DNA of 64,000 nucleotides from Hyposmocoma kahamanoa (lineage: Eukaryota; Arthropoda; Insecta; Lepidoptera; Cosmopterigidae). Location: NCBI RefSeq assembly GCF_003589595.1, contig NW_020653200.1:549626-613625 (forward strand). Reading direction: 5' to 3'. Of the stretch, positions 45,094 to 58,769 are shown one piece after another; the first letter of the stretch is position 1; each line of letters starts with the position of its first letter. Position numbers and translations under genes: made by a program. The notes below the pieces were generated by a model. That model was not told where the DNA came from. It searched no databases and was given only the letters and a program-made list of their open reading frames with translations.

Positions 45094-48000
45094 AGTTTAG
45101 TGCTTTTTTAACTAAACCTAACATTCACTACCATTATATAAGTGCATGAACCACCATGGCCGCAGCACGGCAACAGACGCTGGTTCGAGGTTCGAGTCAT
45201 TTCGAAGAAATTTTTATTTTTTTTACATTTTACATTTTTGTATTACACCGGAAAATTATACTTTATATTACTTTAACAAAAGCCCGTGCGTACATGCAAC
45301 GACAGCTAAATAAAGCGCTTGTGATGTTAAAACTCTCATATTATTGACGACATTGTTGGACGCGAGGGCGAGAAGACGGCATTAATTCTTATAATTTACA
45401 ATTTCGATCGTAATGATTTCAATAAGTGTGCGTACGCATTTTGAAACTTCGTCAGTATTATAAACCATGTAATAATGCGTTACATATTGACTGAACACTG
45501 CATTTAATAATAATAAGTCAAATCTAAATTAGCATTAATAATTTGAACTTTGTATTTGTTGTTGTTATAGTTTCGAAGAATTTAGATATTATTTACTAGA
45601 CGTTTACATTTACTAATTAGTACTATGTACACAGGTTGGTGGACAACAATGTGAACTGCCCATGTAAATAGACAATCAGTGTAACTAATAAATTTAGGCT
45701 GTATTAAATGCTTGTATAAATATATACAATTACTACAGATATTTTCAAATACTTACGCCATCTACAAATATCTATGACGGAATTGTTACGAAATGAAAAT
45801 GTTTACTTCGTTTTCTTTGTTGTATCCAGAAACAGTTTGTTAAAATTATATTTTTACACTTGACATTGTGAGTAATAAGTAATGAAGGAAAAGCTTTTCG
45901 GCACAGTTCCATCCTCGTTACGCGAATTGCCGTTGTGAAAATTGAAAATTGAATTTGTAAAATGTTAACGATCGCCACTGTTCGTGAACAAGACCTGTCT
46001 GTGTCAACGGATTTGTGTCAAAACATCTTGAGTTACAACCGCGCATGCGGCTTGTTCCCATTCTATTTCATATACTAATAAATAAAAGCGGAACATTTTG
46101 CAACCGTGGTGATTCGGGAATACCTGAACTAGATTCGTCACTGGTCTCTAATTAAGGGGAAACAATGAGCTTGAACGCTTATATAAAATGCTCAGAAGTT
46201 GCAATGAACTTGTTCTCAAATGTATCTCAAATTAATGCAGGTATTATTGCATTTATCTCGAGTGATGGGAAAAACGGCCTTGCTAGAGTCAAATATCTCT
46301 TTTAAATATAATCAAGATATAAATTAAATGTACATTAATGATTACACATTGTTTACCCATCACGTGAGACTTGTCAAAATTTCTGCAAATTTTATTAATT
46401 AAGGTGTTACTCAGAGAACAAGCAGAAAGTGGAATTGGACAAACGAGATATGCCGTAGACGAAATGACAGATGGGATAGAAGATTGCCTGAGAAGAGAGC
46501 ATATAGTAGGGTGCACAGAGACGTAGACAAGCATCCGATGCGCAGGAATTGTGACAATGCTAACCTCTTATCATCGTCATCCAGCCTTTTTATCATCGTC
46601 TTTTTTTCCTTTCGTCCTAGGTATTTACGTTTAAAATTCTGAATCGTTCTCGAGTCCCTTTCTCCTTCACTATTCTTACGTTTTTTGTATCCGTCGTCAC
46701 TTCCATCAAAATTTTTGAAAGGAGAGGATGTGCTGATAAATCACAAATCACCTTCATTTCCTTATTGTTAAACTTCACGTCGATTACTATTAAATTTATT
46801 ACTTAATTATATAGGTCCGTTTGAGGTGAGTATTGAGTTTAGTTTTATAAGGAATGTTTTATTATAATTGTACTTTTTTATATGATTTGACTATTTGTTA
46901 CATCCTTCCTTTTCGTCTTTTACCATCTCTTACAATAAATATCGTGGACCGAGCTTACTGCATTCTCATTTCCCTACGGCTAGGCTACAGACTGACGAGC
47001 TAGTCAAAGTGGCGAGGAAAAAAATTGGATGAAAAGGCACAAGACGTGCATACAGCATTGGATGAATGACTAAAAATTACGCTAGTCATGATAAGGGCGG
47101 CAGACATCGAGTATATAACCAGAAATAGAGACGAAATAAGGGCCATCCAGCCCTGGCATCTCATCTAGTTAATGGGCCTTATCACTTTTAAATATCAACT
47201 CGCGTTTGCGCTGAAATCACAAATTAGAAAACTGAAATATTACAGCGCCAACAACTGACCTGTGTTTACGTCTCCATATATTCCAAAAATATTCTGTCTT
47301 GTAATAAAGATAAATATCTCCAACAATGGGTGTTCCATTCGATGGTGTGAGAAAAAGCAGTAAGTAAGTAATACTTCATCGGTAATTAAATATGTAATTT
47401 TGCAATTTTCGTCAATTATAGCAAAGCTCAAGTTAAACTGGTCGATTTGAAGTGAAACAATTGACGATTCGGGTTGGCCAATCGTAACGCAGTTGTCACC
47501 GCAATGATTTGGTAGAATAGTTTTCAAACAAATTAAATGATATTTCGTTTCTATTTCTCTATTCATGACTAGCGTAATTTTTAGTAAAATTGAGTTACTA
47601 ACATAATAAATAAGGTTTTTTTAAAATAAAAAAGGTTTTTTTATATCTTATTTTCCATATCTTCGACGCGGCAGCGTTAAGCATGCCCAAGTATTCCATC
47701 GCGACATTGTGCTCGCGCCTAGCTTCTCTTCATACCTCCCCTCGCCTCTCATAGTGACACTCGGCGTCCCGAAGCCTTCCGAAGCATCCCCAACACTGCC
47801 GAGGCCTTCCCGAGGCGGCCGATTCGGTATCCCTAAGCATGTAGCAGCTTATTTTTTAGCTGCGACCTTTGTCATTGAAATTACAAAGGTCGCATAAGTT
47901 TAAGGTAGGGTAAGTTTCCTCTGCTGAACCATGCCGACTGTGGGCGCCGGGCTTACAGGAGATCTGTGCCAAATAACGAGATAATCCGATTATCTGGTAA

Positions 48001-48482
48001 CGTCTTAAGAGCTTTATGAGTAATATGGGCTTAGTTACAATAACCATTACAATGTTCTCTCCATACGCTACCGACGAAGAGTGGCACGTCATATGGAGTA
48101 ATAATAACGTCTAAATATAACACAACAGTGATGTCAGCGTCCGAAACGCAACCGTCGCGACGGAAGGATGCTGCCTACTCAACAAACATAATGACAATCG
48201 AGAACAATAAGAACAAATGATATTACAATTTTGTATCAAAAGGAGACATTATTGCCACTCTCGTAGTACGAAATTTAAAATATTTTAATTATTAATTACT
48301 CTGCAACCCGTTCACTTTACTCTGACAAGGAGGAGTGAGCATGTGAATGCTTAATCGGTAATATTATATACATCATTACTTCAAAATAATTGCCGTACTT
48401 TGAAATAATTCTCATTACCACAAAATAACTTGGAACTCCGTCAGTTTTCACATAGTGTACAAAAACAAACTTTAATAATATC
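45094..48482. other. Part of the 18.9-kb Mbs intron, mostly unrecognised
   Basis: Only weak features are visible: a tRNA-like patch at about 45150-45200, T-rich direct repeats at 47610-47645, and a GC-richer stretch at 47700-47880 ending in a GCGACCTTTGT/ACAAAGGTCGC hairpin. No coding exon is supported. Confidence 0.35.
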
Positions 48483-50080
48483 AGTACAGAGTACTAAAAA
48501 ACCGGCCTCAACAGTCATTCATCTCCACAGACATATATCTAGATAGACGCCGCAAGTGTACCGTTTCGCGTGCCCAAAGTAAGTGAAATTCACTTACTTG
48601 CCGCTGCTACACTTCAGAACGCGCTCGACCGTTATCGTAGATAAACACCAGTCGAAAACGCGAAAAATGCATGATTGTGCCATTATAAACTGCTAAAGCA
48701 CCATAACTGTGGGTAAACGGGTAAACGGGTAAACAGGGACGTTTCCTTTCACGAGCAAGTGATTTTGTAATCAGAACAATTATTTTGGTTTGGTATGAAT
48801 TTCGAGAAAACAAATATGCAACTCAGTGCATGCCTCATGATTTGTAATACATTGCGGCTTTTACTTGGTGCGATATATTTGTGATGCTTTTTTTGGCCAA
48901 ATTTAACATTTAGTGATGTATACGTTGGGCAACTCTGTTCTCGATTCTGATCGATTTTGAAAACAAAGGGACGAAAATTATAATGACCTTAGCAATATTA
49001 TAAAAATATTCTATAACTCTGTTGTTATAACGTTTCGTAACGTCTCGGTTTTTTTTCGGTTTTGTAATATCTATTATCAGTAGTATCTGTAATTTCGATA
49101 ATTTTTCAGCACGTTGCCTCGAATGTCCGAATACAGTTAGGTATTACGACTAATACAAAAAAAGTATATAATGCAAAGAATTAACAGTCTTTACAAAAAC
49201 CTGGAGTTGGTCTTACGTATGAGTTCGTTGCTTTCGAGGACGAAAGTGGTCTAGTTTATCCCACCTAAAATGTTATCCAAATATAACGAGTAGCAGAGAT
49301 AGAAATCCGAGAAATAATAAACAAATAACAAAAATTTCACACGTGGCCATCATTAAGTAAACCTCTTCTGATTAATAAGATTTTACCAAATTTTGTCAGC
49401 AGACACATTTTTATTTGTATTGCCATTTATCAATTTGATCAATTACCAACAGAAAACCATCTAGTAAAATTAATTAAGACAGTCGCAAGTTCATATAATG
49501 AGGTGCGTTTTCATTATTTAAGTTAATCGATAAGATCTTGTATTACAAAAAGATGTTATATTATAAGCTCTTTTCACTGTAAGTACAATAATTTTAATAT
49601 TTGAAGTCGATTAAAAAGTAAAGTCTGAATTTTTTTTAAAGTAAAATAAAAGACGAATTTATCTTATTCTAGTATTTTTCTACTATATTAATATTAAGAC
49701 TACTTGTAATCAACAAATACTTGAATCGATTAATTGAATGGAATACGTGTATTCCGTTCAATCAATCGATTTAATTATTATCAATTCTTATAACGATTGA
49801 AGGAAGTTTTTCATTAGTTCTTGTGACGTCATGGTGGATACATAAAATGTGGCACGCTCGGTTTTCATACAAATTGAAAGTACTGGCGGCGTCTATCTAG
49901 ATATATATCTGTGTTCATCCCCTAGTTTGCCAAATTTTCTTCAAATTTAAATGGGACCATTCTTCCGGTACCCTCTTTCCAACAAAAAAGAATTATCAAA
50001 ATAGGTTCACAAATGCTGCCGGAGTTATCGCGTAACATACATACAAAAAACCTCTTCCTTTTCTTCAAGTCGGTGTATAT
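48483..50080 (+). mobile_element. Dispersed DNA repeat D, longer copy (~1.6 kb)
   Basis: It starts after TCAGTACAGAGTACTA with AACCGGCCTCAACAG and ends TCTTCAAGTCGGTGTA. The distal 220 bases (GTTCATCCCCTAGTTTGCCA, GGTACCCTCTTTCCA, GGAGTTATCGCGTAAC) match the element at 7764-8660. The same 16-base TCAGTACAGAGTACTA precedes both, so it belongs to the element. No coding frame was recognised. Confidence 0.5.
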
Positions 50081-50389
50081 GTCAACTACTTCGAATCACT
50101 GCCCGAAAAGGACAGCTAAATTGTTAAACGACAACTCACTAAGTCAGCTTCATCTTGACTCTTTCTAAAATTTTATTTTTTTTATTTTCTCATTTTAATA
50201 AAAAAACATTATAGTGGCAGAAAAGCACACCAATTAAATCTTATTATAACTAGGATTTCCCTGAACTATAAATAAAAGAAGCCTGTTACCAGCAGTAGAT
50301 TGATTCGGGCTGTATGTGATGATGATTGTGAGTACGAGGGTAACGAAACTAAGTAGATCAATTTCAAAAGTTCATTTCCCAAATTCGTC

Positions 50390-50455
50390 CTACCGGAAAT
50401 CGAACCTGCTCATCCAGCGCCCACAAAGTTAACCGCTAGACCACCAAGGCCACCA
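50390..50455 (-). repeat. tRNA-like SINE head
   Basis: On the minus strand, GGTGGTCTAGCGGTTAAC (A-box-like) and GCAGGTTCGATTTCCGG (B box) are separated by about 20 bases. No acceptor stem is seen. It is probably a SINE. Confidence 0.5.
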
Positions 50456-51855
50456 AAATATTGAATTATATTAAGCACACCTGATCGCGCCGTCAAACGA
50501 CATAACTCTAAAGCGTGAAACACAGACAGCGGGTGCAAGTCGGGTGCATGTCGTTGTTGTCGTGCATATAAATACACGGAATGAGATCCGCCGCGGTCCC
50601 GACCTGGGGGTCTACTCTCGATCTCTGTCCGAAACAATTACTACTGCGGTGAAAATGGTCTGGCTTGACGAGGATAGGCGAGGTAACAATTTAAATATTT
50701 GTTGATGTAATAATTGAGTATTATACTCTGCAACGGGAACACAATTTGTCGCGCGAGCTCGCAATGGCATTAATATCAAGCGAAAGATTGTGCGTACGAT
50801 TTGAGATTTAAAAATATGGTTTCATCTGATTCTTCTTCCGTTATAATAATAATAATTTACGGGACAAGTTACGTTAGTCGCGTATTTATCGCCAGATAAA
50901 CTGACCAGCACTGAATATGCAGTATCCACAATCACAGCGCTAAATCACGACCGCTGGCCTCGAGCTATTAATGGCAATTTTTGGTAGAAATAAGCAGGCG
51001 ATTTCAATTCTCGATTCGATATGATGAACACTAAGACAACTTAATTTTTGGACCTGTTGTTTTTATTTTATTATGTTTCCCTTTTTTTTTCAAAATTTTA
51101 TTCTTAATTTTTTTTCGATATTGTTTTTTTTTTCTTTATTTTTTTTTCACAAATTTCGTTTAGCATTATATTAGTAAATAAATGTAACTTTTTACAAAAA
51201 ATAACAGAAAATGACCAAAACATAAAGTTGGCGTAGTGTGCGTAGGTGGTATCGATACACACGCTACCCCAACCTTGCATGTTAATAAAATGCATAACAA
51301 TTAAGAAATCCCATTGCAGTATGTCACTGTCTGAAACACATTGAAATTACATTCTCCGCTTAAGAAGATATACTACAGCTTTTTAATAATTACACGATAG
51401 ATCACTTTTGCATGAAAAATAATGATTACAATGTACATGTGATAATGGCATCCCTAGACGCCACTACGGTTGGCCGCGCTAATCATAACATTGAGCAAAA
51501 GTTTTTTTAAAACAACAATGATGTCCTTTATAGCCGGTCAATGGCCGGCACACATCTGTTGACCGGAATGAAACCATTATTTTAAAGTGCCAAACGATGT
51601 GATTATATAACCTCAATCGGAATGTCTCACTACGCGAGTATAAAGAATAATGTCTTTCCCTAGTACAGTACCTGCTAAAATTACAATATGGACGCAAAAG
51701 CGTCTCTAAGTAACGGCTAAGTTATTGTATGTTATAGTATGTCCCCTATGTTGCGGTGACACGAACACGAATAAGAAAAATCAACTCTACTCGCGACATT
51801 TCAGGGTCCAAAATAAGTTGGCAGTGATTACTTTTTCTTGTATATTTCGACTTAC

Positions 51856-51915
51856 CTGTACTGATTCTGTGTCGCCGTCGCCTTCGCCGCCCCCGCCGCG
51901 GTCGTTCACGATGTC
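51856..51915 (-). CDS. Mbs: Mbs exon: short Gly/Asp-rich linker
   Basis: The acceptor TTTATAG ends at 51916 and the donor GTAAGT begins at 51855. There are 20 codons, phase 0 to phase 0: D-I-V-N-D-R-G-G-G-G-E-G-D-G-D-T-E-S-V-Q. It is an acidic low-complexity linker between the second Thr site and the coiled coil. Its phase-0, 60-nt size makes it a candidate skipped exon. The call rests on splice sites, frame and codon-level GC, and it has no domain of its own. Confidence 0.75.
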
Positions 51916-52985
51916 CTATAAACAAATGCCTTATTAGTCCTTTGTAATGATGTCTTGGAATCTTCACAATTACGATAACTGTGGAGATATCTTCGTTTAC
52001 CTTATTAAGAAGTTAATACGTAGGCGTAGATTCGAGATTGGCCAATGTGAAATGAGTTATTTTCAACGATAGAAAAAGTCCTTGTACACGACAAAGTTTC
52101 TCGCTGGAAACGTGCCTGACTTCCTGAGTACAAACAGACTCGTATACAAACTAGAATAGCCTCTTCAAATTAAGAAGCTTGCATGAGCAAGCAATCGTAA
52201 CGAATACGTTTTTCGATAATAGTCGCAAAAAATTTAAATATAGGAATATTTTTTATACAAGATCTGCTTACAGTCCAGTTACACCGGAAACCCGCGTGCG
52301 CGCACTTTTTGGCTCGCAATGGACAGATTCGAATTATGTTTGTCAGTGATCCATTCGTCACCGGAGTCGGGAATACAGCCAATTTTCGTATTTATACGTG
52401 TTTTTAGAAAACGTGTCTGTTCGAGCACGAGGTTAATGTATTTATTCGTTTAATTTTACACAAATTGAGTGCTAAAGATAGTGAAGGCCATAGGTCGTAC
52501 TTATTTCCTAAACAGAGTCTCTAAGATACCCTACATAGGAAACTAATTAATATAATTATACTAGTAAATATAATTATATATGTATAGCTCATATTCACAA
52601 TAAAGAATACACGTAGACAACATAAACTTGATGTCATAGCCTAGTTGAATCACCGCAGTGAACCTACTTTCACGAAGAAGTTAGCACATATTATGATAAT
52701 ACACGTGCTCACATTTTGAAGTGCTGTGCGACGTATTATTATGTATACTGTACACCAATGCGTTAAATGGAAGAGTGCATATTATCTTTATTTTTATGAA
52801 TACCATGAGTAAAACATATAAATGATGTCACGTGCATCACATTACAGCAAGCGAAGCTCTACTTGAAAATAAATTATTATAATTTTTTTATTCTTTTTAC
52901 TCGCATATTATTGTTATAGTTGAAGTAACTAAGTATATTATAGTTATTTCCAACGTTTTTTTAAGCAGCCTAAAAAGGTATTTAC

Positions 52986-53134
52986 CTCCATGTCGACATG
53001 GCCGACGCCGGTGGAACGTCGCTTGGGACGGCGGCGGCGTTGGATCACGTTGAGCGCGGCCTGCGTGCTCGCTGGTGACGTCGTGCTCGATGATTTGCTC
53101 TCCGAGCTGCTCTCTCTCTCCTTGTCCTCGTCAG
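52986..53134 (-). CDS. Mbs: Mbs exon: second inhibitory Thr site (KRRSTGV)
   Basis: The acceptor CGTGCAG ends at 53135 and the donor GTAAAT begins at 52985. The exon is 2 nt + 49 codons, completing Ala from the previous exon. It encodes D-E-D-K-E-R-E-S-S-S-E-S, a Ser/Thr stretch, and R-R-R-R-P-K-R-R-S-T-G-V-G-H-V-D-M-E. The Thr codon at 53012-53010 is equivalent to the vertebrate MYPT1 Thr853 Rho-kinase site. The preceding Ser is the usual PKA/PKG-type neighbour. Confidence 0.92.
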
Positions 53135-53408
53135 CTGCACGCGAGCAGAAGGCACGTAATATTCATATAAAAAGCTGTTAAAGTAAACAGCTACAAGGTA
53201 AATAAGGATTTGAGGTACTAATTGTGCGACTTCAAAGAACTCTGTAACGAATGAAAAACTTCGACAGGACAACTACTTACGAGACTATTTTGAGATAATT
53301 ATAAATAACATAAATTACTACACAACTTGTAAATCTGAAATTTAAATCTAAGTAATATTTTTATTTGCCAAAAATAGGATTAACATTATAGGGCTATACG
53401 TATTTAAT

Positions 53409-53640
53409 AACGGCCACCGTGGTCGAGCGACTTGCACAGCGGTTTTCATGGCGAAGTCATCTCTGAGGTTTTGGGTTCGATCCCCGCCGGGCCAATGTGG
53501 AACATACAAACTTTTCAATATTGTCTTGGGTCTGGGTGTTTGTACGTCGTTGTTTCCGATTTCCATAACTTCAGTTCCTTATTTTTGGATCATATCGTCT
53601 AATATTTATTATATTATTTATTTGGACAAGGCTCAAAAGA
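53409..53640 (+). repeat. tRNA-derived SINE
   Basis: CACCGTGGTCGAGCGACTTG (A-box-like) and GGGTTCGATCCCCGCC (B box with T arm) are followed by a tRNA-unrelated body and a TATTTATTATATTATTTATT tail. It lies in the Mbs intron between 53134 and 54030. Confidence 0.6.
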
Positions 53641-54029
53641 TACTGAAATAGGGGATATTGAAACCACTGTTATAGATCTAGCACCGAAATGTGAAACGAG
53701 CATCTCACTTATAAAGTTTGCGTGTCAATGTATCTGTGAATGTCTTGCTGATATTGTTCGTCTCCGGGGCCCTGTTCTCGAAACACGTAGTTTCGGTCGT
53801 TTTCCCACTATGGATAACTTACGGGACTACGATGGAAATCCGTCAACGAAAAGTCTTCGAAAGTTCGAAACTGTCAAATCGCATTGTCATACATTCTTAG
53901 TTCTAGCCCCGGTCGAAACTCAAGTTTGTTGGGCATCCATAGTGACAAAACGGCCGTAACTACGTATTTCGTGCTTCCAGAGTAGGGCCCCAACTTTCGC
54001 TGAGCTTATGCTAAGTTATTTATAGCTAC

Positions 54030-54201
54030 CTGTGCGACTTTCGTCTTTGCCGGCAGGGGTGGAGACCACAGTGGTGGCAGCGGAGCCGGAGGGCGGGCGG
54101 CGCAACGGTATTGTCACCGTAGCCTCTGCCGCCGCCGGCGGCGCGGTCGCACTCGGCAACTGCCGCAACGAAGGCGTCGAAGCCGCGTCTTCCAGTTCAA
54201 A
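54030..54201 (-). CDS. Mbs: Mbs exon: Pro/Ala/Ser/Thr-rich linker
   Basis: The acceptor TACGTCTAG ends at 54202 and the donor GTAGCT begins at 54029. The exon is 57 codons + 1 nt. It begins F-E-L-E-D-A-A-S-T-P-S-L-R and continues A-P-P-A-A-A-E-A-T-V-T-I-P-L-R-R-P-P-S-G-S. With its GC-rich codons it stands out from the AT-rich introns. The L-E-D-A start continues naturally from the N-K end of the exon at 59355. Confidence 0.82.
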
Positions 54202-54651
54202 CTAGACGTAACGTTTTTGTTAATAAACAGCCATTTACTCTCAAAAGGTCGTCTCAAGTTGTCCAATCTTGCTGGTTATACGACTAAGTAGTTCGTGTTA
54301 AGTTCAAATTGAACACAACCTTCAAACTACTTGTTAACTGTTGCACAAACGAGAAATATACCATTTTGTTGAGCTGACTAAACTACAGCAGCGGGAATAA
54401 ACGGATGAAAGATACACGCGAAATATAATTTAGTTAACAACATACAAATACGAAAACCTAAAAAAACTGTATCCATATTTTAAAAATGTATGCAATAACT
54501 AGAAAATACAATAAAAAATAGTTTATCGTTAATGCAAACAACAACAAGAAAATTTCAATAATTACAACAAAAGCAAGTGCCACAAAAAAACCTAGAGGGA
54601 AGAGGAAAAAAAATCGAAGTTAAAAGATCAGGCTGCACATAAATAGTTCCC

Positions 54652-54700
54652 AAGTCAATTTGGCCCGGGTAAACTATGTATACCCGGGCCAAATTGACTT
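54652..54700. repeat. Perfect 20-bp inverted repeat with 9-base spacer
   Basis: AAGTCAATTTGGCCCGGGTA (54652-54671) is exactly inverted at 54681-54700. It is GC-rich at the stem top. It is intronic to Mbs and not part of any other repeat recognised here. Confidence 0.9.
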
Positions 54701-55732
54701 TACTTTATTAATTATACTCCGTCTAACCATTTATTTAACTTTTGACAGCTCGAATTCCAATCAATCAGTGATGACCTAATGCGTTTCTGATTTGATTTTT
54801 TATAACAATCGATTTTATTTACGAAGAAATTTTAATCGTGAATGTGAGCGGGTTTAAAAAAAGATATTGTCAGATTGGGATCGTGGTGTTATGTTTGACA
54901 ATTTGTGTACTCAAGAATTAATAATTAATGGTAATGAGGATTCAAGTGGTGATTCCCGTTAATATGGAGAAGAATCCGACGGTTTATTATAATAAACAAT
55001 AACAATTTACTATAGTTATGTATAATTTACTTCATTTCATTTTAATGTACTAGACAGGTACCAAAATTTATCAACTTGAATCTGTGCGCTCGATAAATAT
55101 CGGAGCTAAAGAGCACGTCGCTTCACTAAAATTAAAAATAAAAGAGTCCAAGAAGTATTGCATTTTTTGTCTATGGTTGTATGTCAATAATTGCGGAACT
55201 TCAGAGGCATGCATATTATTATGTCAAAAGCTAAATAAGTGGGTAGGCGGAGTATAATTTAATGTTTAAGTAACAAATTTAAAAGAATGTTATCACAAAC
55301 GATAGGAAACGTGCTTTTATGAATAAACAAATGAAGAACAGCGAGTCCCTACGAAAGTATACAAAATGTAAAAATATTATCGATTTCTCTTTAAGGATAC
55401 TAAACTCATTAATGCGAACAACGTGTAGGGAAACAAGTATATTTTTTGACTTCTCATACAAATTACTGGAATCCGTATAGGCAACTCAGCGTACGTTGAT
55501 GTGATGCGTATTTGCCAAAATTCCTTACATGGTGTCCTAATCGACTTTTTTGACGTACACTCGCAATTACATGGTTATATGTAATGTAGGTATATTTAGA
55601 TTTCGCCTCTAAAAATACCGTCACGTGTAATAAACACACAAAATGACTCTATCAATTTTGGCAAAAAAAAAATGTAAATTGTATTATTGAATTCGTTTTT
55701 TAATGGTCGACGAAAACCCTGCTGCGCGCTAG

Positions 55733-55970
55733 AGCACCTTCAAATTAAATTAGATGCTTATAAAAATACTGCAGTGGCACCACTGTGACGGTGCAGCCGG
55801 GGCATTACTGATTTTCAAACAATAATCAGAAGAGCAGTTGCAGCGCCGCTGACGTGACACGCGTGCGCCACTTTTGCAGTCACAATAAGTAAACTAAAAA
55901 TTACTGAAGCGCTACAGCCGCGCAACTGCAGGGCTTCTATAAGCGTCAAATTTGAAGGTGCCCTTGGAGA
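55733..55970. mobile_element. MITE with ~30-bp imperfect TIRs
   Basis: GAGCACCTTCAAATTAAATT and, inverted, AGGGCACCTTCAAATTTGAC continue as ATGCTTATA/CGCTTATAG. The interior is GC-rich (GTTGCAGCGCCGCTGACG). It has no coding capacity. Confidence 0.55.
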
Positions 55971-56559
55971 CACCGTGTCGAGGACGCTATAATAACGAAA
56001 TCATTCGGGGCAACATGACACACGAGTTTTATATTGGTAATCAGCAGAGTTCAGAACAGGCAGAATATGTTAACCTAAACTTCAAATAATAATACAACAG
56101 AGTGAATATTACATTCTACTAAAATTCCCGTATTATTTAGTTAGTAAAACCAAAGTTATCCTGTTGAGTTTTAATATTGACGCATTAAGTTCGGTTATCC
56201 TTTTACCAATGAAACGATTGTTTTTTATAGGAAGTAGAAGTGTCAGTTAAATGGATGATCTTTTATTGTCATATATATTTTTTTTCTATCCTCTAAGCAT
56301 ATATGTCGGCGTATTAAAAAATTTCAAAAACAGCCAAGCAATAATACTAGGTTACTTTTGTATCGCGTTAAAAACAAAAACAATAAACTCGCACTGACTG
56401 AAAAAAAATTTACAAAAAAATCAAGTCATCTTTTGTGGAATATATACTCATATCGGTACGTTTGGTCCCGACCAATCCCCGACAAACGAAATGCGGCAAA
56501 TTTACGCTAACGCTGTTTTGAATCCTTTTCAGTTGCACTTAGGTTGATATTAAAACAAC

Positions 56560-56745
56560 ACAATTATTATCGAGTTCTTAGGTTTTCGCGATTGTTACAC
56601 ATAGGAAATGAAACTATTTTTCCGGATTTAAAACGCGTATACTTGTTTGGCCCATGGTCCGTGACCAAACCGACGTTTCGGGCCCTTTACAGGTCGCATG
56701 GTCAACCGTGACAAAACAAATATACGCGATTTAAATCCGGAAATA
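56560..56745. repeat. Palindromic repeat H, copy 2
   Basis: In the opposite orientation to the copy at 30848-31006, it carries the same flank (GAGTTCTTAGGTTTTCGCGA), the arm CTATTTTTCCGGATTTAAA, and the loop CCGACGTTTCGGGCCC-TTTACAGG. The arms are no longer perfect. Confidence 0.7.
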
Positions 56746-57078
56746 TTCACTCTAATAATATCAATTTATTGCCAGCTCTGGTTTGGATGTGCACGTAGGT
56801 ATTTACATACAATTTTAATACAGTGGAAAGTAGTACAATTACCGCGCATATATCCGCTGATCGAGAAGATATAAGGTATTGAGCCTCCAGTCCATTATTA
56901 ATAATAATGAATTTTGGCACATTGTAAATGGGCCACCTTGTGTTATGAAAGAAAAAATATGTACATGTTTAGCAGTTGCAAGTCAAGAGCCATACAATGC
57001 GTATTTTGAGTTTCACGAAATTTCACGAAATGAAATATGACGTTGAAAATACGACTACACCTTTCTGTTATACCCTGT

Positions 57079-57741
57079 ATACAGGGTTATTTTTAAAATA
57101 CTAACAACCTCGCACGATTATGTTGTTAACGTCATAAGCAACAACTTTTGTTCCATGACATTTTAATTATTCATCATATTTTGCTTTCATACAAAAATTA
57201 ATAAATTTAAATTGGTCACTCTAAACAATAATAACTCTGTGCGGTAGGAAGGTGGGAGTCGTCACGGAGGACATTTGGACATTTGCACATTTTAACTTAT
57301 TCTACCATATACAAATGTAAAAAGTGTCAAATTGTACAACAAAAATGACTTTATTTTTGGTAAATTTGTTGAATACATTATATTATTTTTAGTCGGTTCT
57401 TGAATTCAATATATTAGATTAAATACAATTTTCAACATAGCTTTAAATTAGGCTGAATGTATGTAAATCTAAGTCATTGTATAAATTTCACTGCTGTCAA
57501 AATTGTCTCTGTACTGTTCGTCTCTTGCCTGTGCTAAATAAACCGCGTTTAATTTGTCAAGAATTTTGTTTTAATTTAAATTACAAAAATAATAAGTAAC
57601 CAGCCCTCTACACTTAACAAAATTTATTGTTCTTTTTAAAAAGTCACGGAATAAAAGTTATTGTTTCATGGAACAAAAGTTATTGTTTATAATGTTAGTA
57701 AGTCCTGTGAGGTTGTTAGTATTTTACAAATAATCCTGTAT
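57079..57741. mobile_element. Long-TIR MITE family G, copy 2
   Basis: The left end ATACAGGGTTATTTTTAAAA through GCAACAACTTTTG is inverted at about 57670-57741 (GTTATTGTTTATAATGTTAG through AATCCTGTAT). It shares the internal block TAATAACTCTGTGC and a GGAGGACA block with copy 1. Confidence 0.65.
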
Positions 57742-58369
57742 GTGAACACATATATAGGAGCAGTTCTGCCTTCCCCTTTCCTTCATTGGGGAACCAAGAT
57801 GTAGGCTGAAGCCCACCCCAGCTGTGAATATACCTAAGATTCGTCCAAAGCATTACGCTTCCATATTCAAATAGCGTAGGGCTATGGAGTAACATTTACC
57901 TGCTTCCAGATTTGGTCCACGAAGACTATGACGCAGTAAATAGACATTATACAGGTGCGAATGCTCCTTGCCAATTTTATATCAGGAGAGATGGAGGTCA
58001 AATGCGCACTATTTTGTCTTATAAAAGTTCAAGAATTTAGCGGATATTACGAAATTAACTATGAGAAGCGTAAATCAAACAATATACTTTCTAGCCCCCG
58101 GAATAAAAACAAATATATTGCATCTTATTACAATTGCAATGTTAAGGTATACACAGAAAAATATTGCATTTTCGTACTAGATGCGGCGTCCCAAAAACAC
58201 GCTGTGTTTCACTGATGTGCGGTGAAGACACAGCACTTCAAACTCGTAGATTAACAAGCAACAGTGTTCTGATATCACATAGCAAAGTAGTGACAACATG
58301 AATAAAAATCGTTACTATGGTTACCATATATAAATTTTAAAAATATAATAAAAAACTATGGTTTAAAGA

Positions 58370-58769
58370 NNNNNNNNNNNNNNNNNNNNNNNNNNNNNNN
58401 NNNNNNNNNNNNNNNNNNNNNNNNNNNNNNNNNNNNNNNNNNNNNNNNNNNNNNNNNNNNNNNNNNNNNNNNNNNNNNNNNNNNNNNNNNNNNNNNNNNN
58501 NNNNNNNNNNNNNNNNNNNNNNNNNNNNNNNNNNNNNNNNNNNNNNNNNNNNNNNNNNNNNNNNNNNNNNNNNNNNNNNNNNNNNNNNNNNNNNNNNNNN
58601 NNNNNNNNNNNNNNNNNNNNNNNNNNNNNNNNNNNNNNNNNNNNNNNNNNNNNNNNNNNNNNNNNNNNNNNNNNNNNNNNNNNNNNNNNNNNNNNNNNNN
58701 NNNNNNNNNNNNNNNNNNNNNNNNNNNNNNNNNNNNNNNNNNNNNNNNNNNNNNNNNNNNNNNNNNNNN
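58370..58769. other. Assembly gap (400 N)
   Basis: Exactly 400 undetermined bases lie in the Mbs intron between the exons at 54201 and 59355. Open frames called across it are meaningless. Confidence 1.

Noticed and set aside
47700..47880. Pro-rich frame in a GC-richer patch
   Set aside because: No splice sites or homology; short imperfect CGAAGCCTTCC-type repeats explain the composition.
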